DNA of 7,555 nucleotides, from assembly GCA_029934175.1 (NCBI GenBank), contig JAOZMT010000093.1, positions 1-7,555 on the forward strand, read 5' to 3'. Shown here piece after piece: positions 6,294 through 7,555 of the stretch (position 1 is its first letter; each line of letters opens with the position of its first letter). The notes beneath the pieces are model-generated. The model was not told where the DNA came from. It saw only the letters and a list, made by a program, of their open reading frames with translations, and ran no database searches. The position numbers and the translations under genes are program-made. This DNA comes from Victivallales bacterium (lineage in GTDB: Bacteria > Verrucomicrobiota > Lentisphaeria > Victivallales > JAUVCU01).

Positions 6294-7367
6294 ATGTCTT
6301 TAAAAAAATATTTGACCGAAAGTGCAAGTGAAATAACATCGATTCTGAAAAATGATACATTCCCTGATTCTATAACTCCAGAATGTTTAAAACAAGCTGT
6401 CAGAGATTATCCTTTGCGTGGAGGAAAAAGAATCCGTCCTGCTCTAGTTTTACTCTCATGTGGCATTTTAGGTGGAGATGTAAAAAAGGCTTCATTTGCT
6501 GCTGGTGCAGTCGAAATATATCATAATTGGACATTAGTTCATGATGATATCATTGATAATGATATCACAAGAAGAAATAAGCCATCTGCACATATCGCAG
6601 TTGCGAGTTGTGCAAATAAAAAATATAATGTATCATCAGAACTTATTTCGGAATTTGGAATTAATATAGCAATTTTGGCAGGAGATATTCAACAAGGCTG
6701 GGCTTCTAATATGTTATTGAATTCAACTGATTTAGGAGTTTCTAATGAAGTAACTTTAGCTATGAATAAGCATTTACAATCTTTTGTTAATAGAGGTTTA
6801 ATAAGTGGAGAAGCATTAGATGTAGAATTCCCTTTAAAAGACTTTGATGAATTATCTATAGATGAAATAGAAAATATGCTTTATTTAAAAACAGGAGTTT
6901 TATTGCAATTTTGTGCAGAAATTGGCGCTATGATAGCATTGAATACATCTGATACTAATAATGATAAAGTAAAAGATCTTGGCTTATCTGCGAAGTATGC
7001 AGGTATAGCATTTCAATTAAAAGATGACTTATTAGGTATTTTTGGGGATGAGAATAAATTGGGGAAACCTATATGTTCTGATATTGTAGAATCTAAACCT
7101 ACAATTTTAATAAAAACTGCTATAAATAATTTACCTTATGATAAACAAAAGCAATTAAAGGGCTTTTTAGGTATGAAAAAACTTTCAGAAGATAATATTG
7201 CAAATATACAAGAATTAATAATAACTTCTAAAGCACATATTACTATTCAAGAAAAAATGAATTCATTAATGAAGAAGTCTATTGAAATACTAGATAATTT
7301 CCCACAAAATGAACATAGAAATTTATTAAAAAAATTATATTTATTCTTTATAGAAAGAGAAAAGTAA
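6294..7367 (+). CDS. Short-chain polyprenyl diphosphate synthase (FPP/GGPP-synthase-like)
   Basis: This 357-residue all-alpha trans-prenyltransferase should condense isopentenyl diphosphate with allylic diphosphates, feeding quinone, undecaprenyl or other isoprenoid synthesis. Seen motifs are GGKRIRP (43-49), the first aspartate-rich motif DDIID (84-88) with RR at 93-94, KTG (199-201), and a second motif QLKDDLLGIFGD (241-252) with GKPICSDI (257-264). The second motif reads DDLLG rather than DDxxD, a variant familiar from actinobacterial/archaeal IdsA-type enzymes, so it need not mean inactivity. W79, five residues before the first Asp, is bulky and suggests a C15-C20 rather than long product; this is inference. 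The length is slightly above the usual 290-350. There is no Shine-Dalgarno site before the ATG. It is divergent from pyrG and monocistronic as far as can be seen. Confidence 0.9.
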   Translation: MSLKKYLTESASEITSILKNDTFPDSITPECLKQAVRDYPLRGGKRIRPALVLLSCGILGGDVKKASFAAGAVEIYHNWTLVHDDIIDNDITRRNKPSAHIAVASCANKKYNVSSELISEFGINIAILAGDIQQGWASNMLLNSTDLGVSNEVTLAMNKHLQSFVNRGLISGEALDVEFPLKDFDELSIDEIENMLYLKTGVLLQFCAEIGAMIALNTSDTNNDKVKDLGLSAKYAGIAFQLKDDLLGIFGDENKLGKPICSDIVESKPTILIKTAINNLPYDKQKQLKGFLGMKKLSEDNIANIQELIITSKAHITIQEKMNSLMKKSIEILDNFPQNEHRNLLKKLYLFFIEREK

Positions 7368-7384
7368 ATAAAAACTAAAAAAAG

Positions 7385-7418
7385 ATACTTAAAAATTTGA
7401 AATTTTCAAAAAAAGTAT
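7385..7418 (+). terminator. AT-rich imperfect hairpin after the prenyl synthase gene
   Basis: ATACTT (7385-7390) and AAGTAT (7413-7418) flank an exact inverted repeat TTTGAAA/TTTCAAA (7396-7410) centred on 7403. It lies 17 nt after the stop codon and could end or stabilise the mRNA. It has no G/C stem or T tract, so termination is doubtful. Confidence 0.22.
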
Positions 7419-7433
7419 TACATTACTTAACAT
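7405..7433 (+). promoter_or_regulatory. Possible tRNA promoter
   Basis: TTCAAA (7405-7410) and TAACAT (7428-7433) are separated by 17 bp, each matching consensus at four of six positions. Transcription would begin a few bases before the tRNA 5' end. It overlaps the hairpin above; read-through from the prenyl synthase gene is an alternative. Confidence 0.22.
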
Positions 7434-7443
7434 ATCAACTAAT

Positions 7444-7520
7444 GGTTCCATAGCTCAGTTGGTTAGAGCAAGCGACTCATAATCGCTGGGTCGTAGGTTC
7501 GAGTCCTACTGGAACCACCA
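7444..7520 (+). tRNA. tRNA with CAT anticodon (elongator Met or Ile2)
   Basis: This is a complete 77-nt cloverleaf with encoded CCA. The acceptor GGTTCCA (7444-7450) pairs with TGGAACC (7510-7516), the discriminator is A7517, the D stem is GCTC/GAGC, the anticodon stem AGCGA/TCGCT holds loop CTCATAA (anticodon 7478-7480), and the T arm is GTAGG-TTCGAGT-CCTAC. The paired G1-C72 and the absence of three G-C pairs in the anticodon stem exclude the initiator. CAT may be read as elongator Met or, after lysidine modification by TilS, as Ile decoding AUA. The AGCGA/TCGCT stem and GTAGG T stem look Ile2-like to me, but U4-A69 leaves it open. Confidence 0.97.
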
Positions 7521-7555
7521 TTTTCACTATATTTCTTTTCAATAATAAAAATCTC

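Overview
The window is AT-rich (roughly 30% GC by eye) bacterial DNA using the standard code. A sigma-54-type activator (GAFTGA motif), ordinary Shine-Dalgarno sites before several genes and a CCA-encoding tRNA all indicate a bacterium. I cannot place it to phylum. The HisA is of the eukaryotic type and the prenyl synthase resembles actinobacterial/archaeal short-chain enzymes, which fits an under-sampled lineage, but this is weak evidence.

Layout: positions 65-5740 hold six minus-strand genes that look like one operon, read right to left. They are pyrG (CTP synthase), hisA (eukaryotic-type ProFAR isomerase, overlapping pyrG by 11 nt), three tandem paralogues of about 220 residues with PD-(D/E)XK nuclease motifs, and an NtrC-family response regulator starting one nucleotide after the last paralogue. 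Gaps are 1-13 nt. A good sigma-70-like promoter lies at 5795-5823. Two housekeeping genes thus lead an accessory module of three nuclease-like proteins and a transcriptional regulator. The nuclease-like triplet is the best candidate for something undescribed.

The divergent intergenic region 5741-6293 contains the pyrG promoter, a weak AT hairpin, a strikingly GC-rich block (39 of 60 bases G/C at 6001-6060) that folds into hairpins whose wobble pairs favour a plus-strand RNA, and a perfect 46-bp palindrome at 6117-6162. A dyad motif (TTGC-N7-GCAA) lies upstream of the next gene and recurs with one core mismatch at the extreme left of the window.

On the plus strand, 6294-7367 encodes a short-chain polyprenyl diphosphate synthase. 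It is followed by an AT-rich imperfect hairpin and a CAT-anticodon tRNA at 7444-7520 (elongator Met or lysidine-type Ile2). Nothing recognisable lies in 7521-7555.
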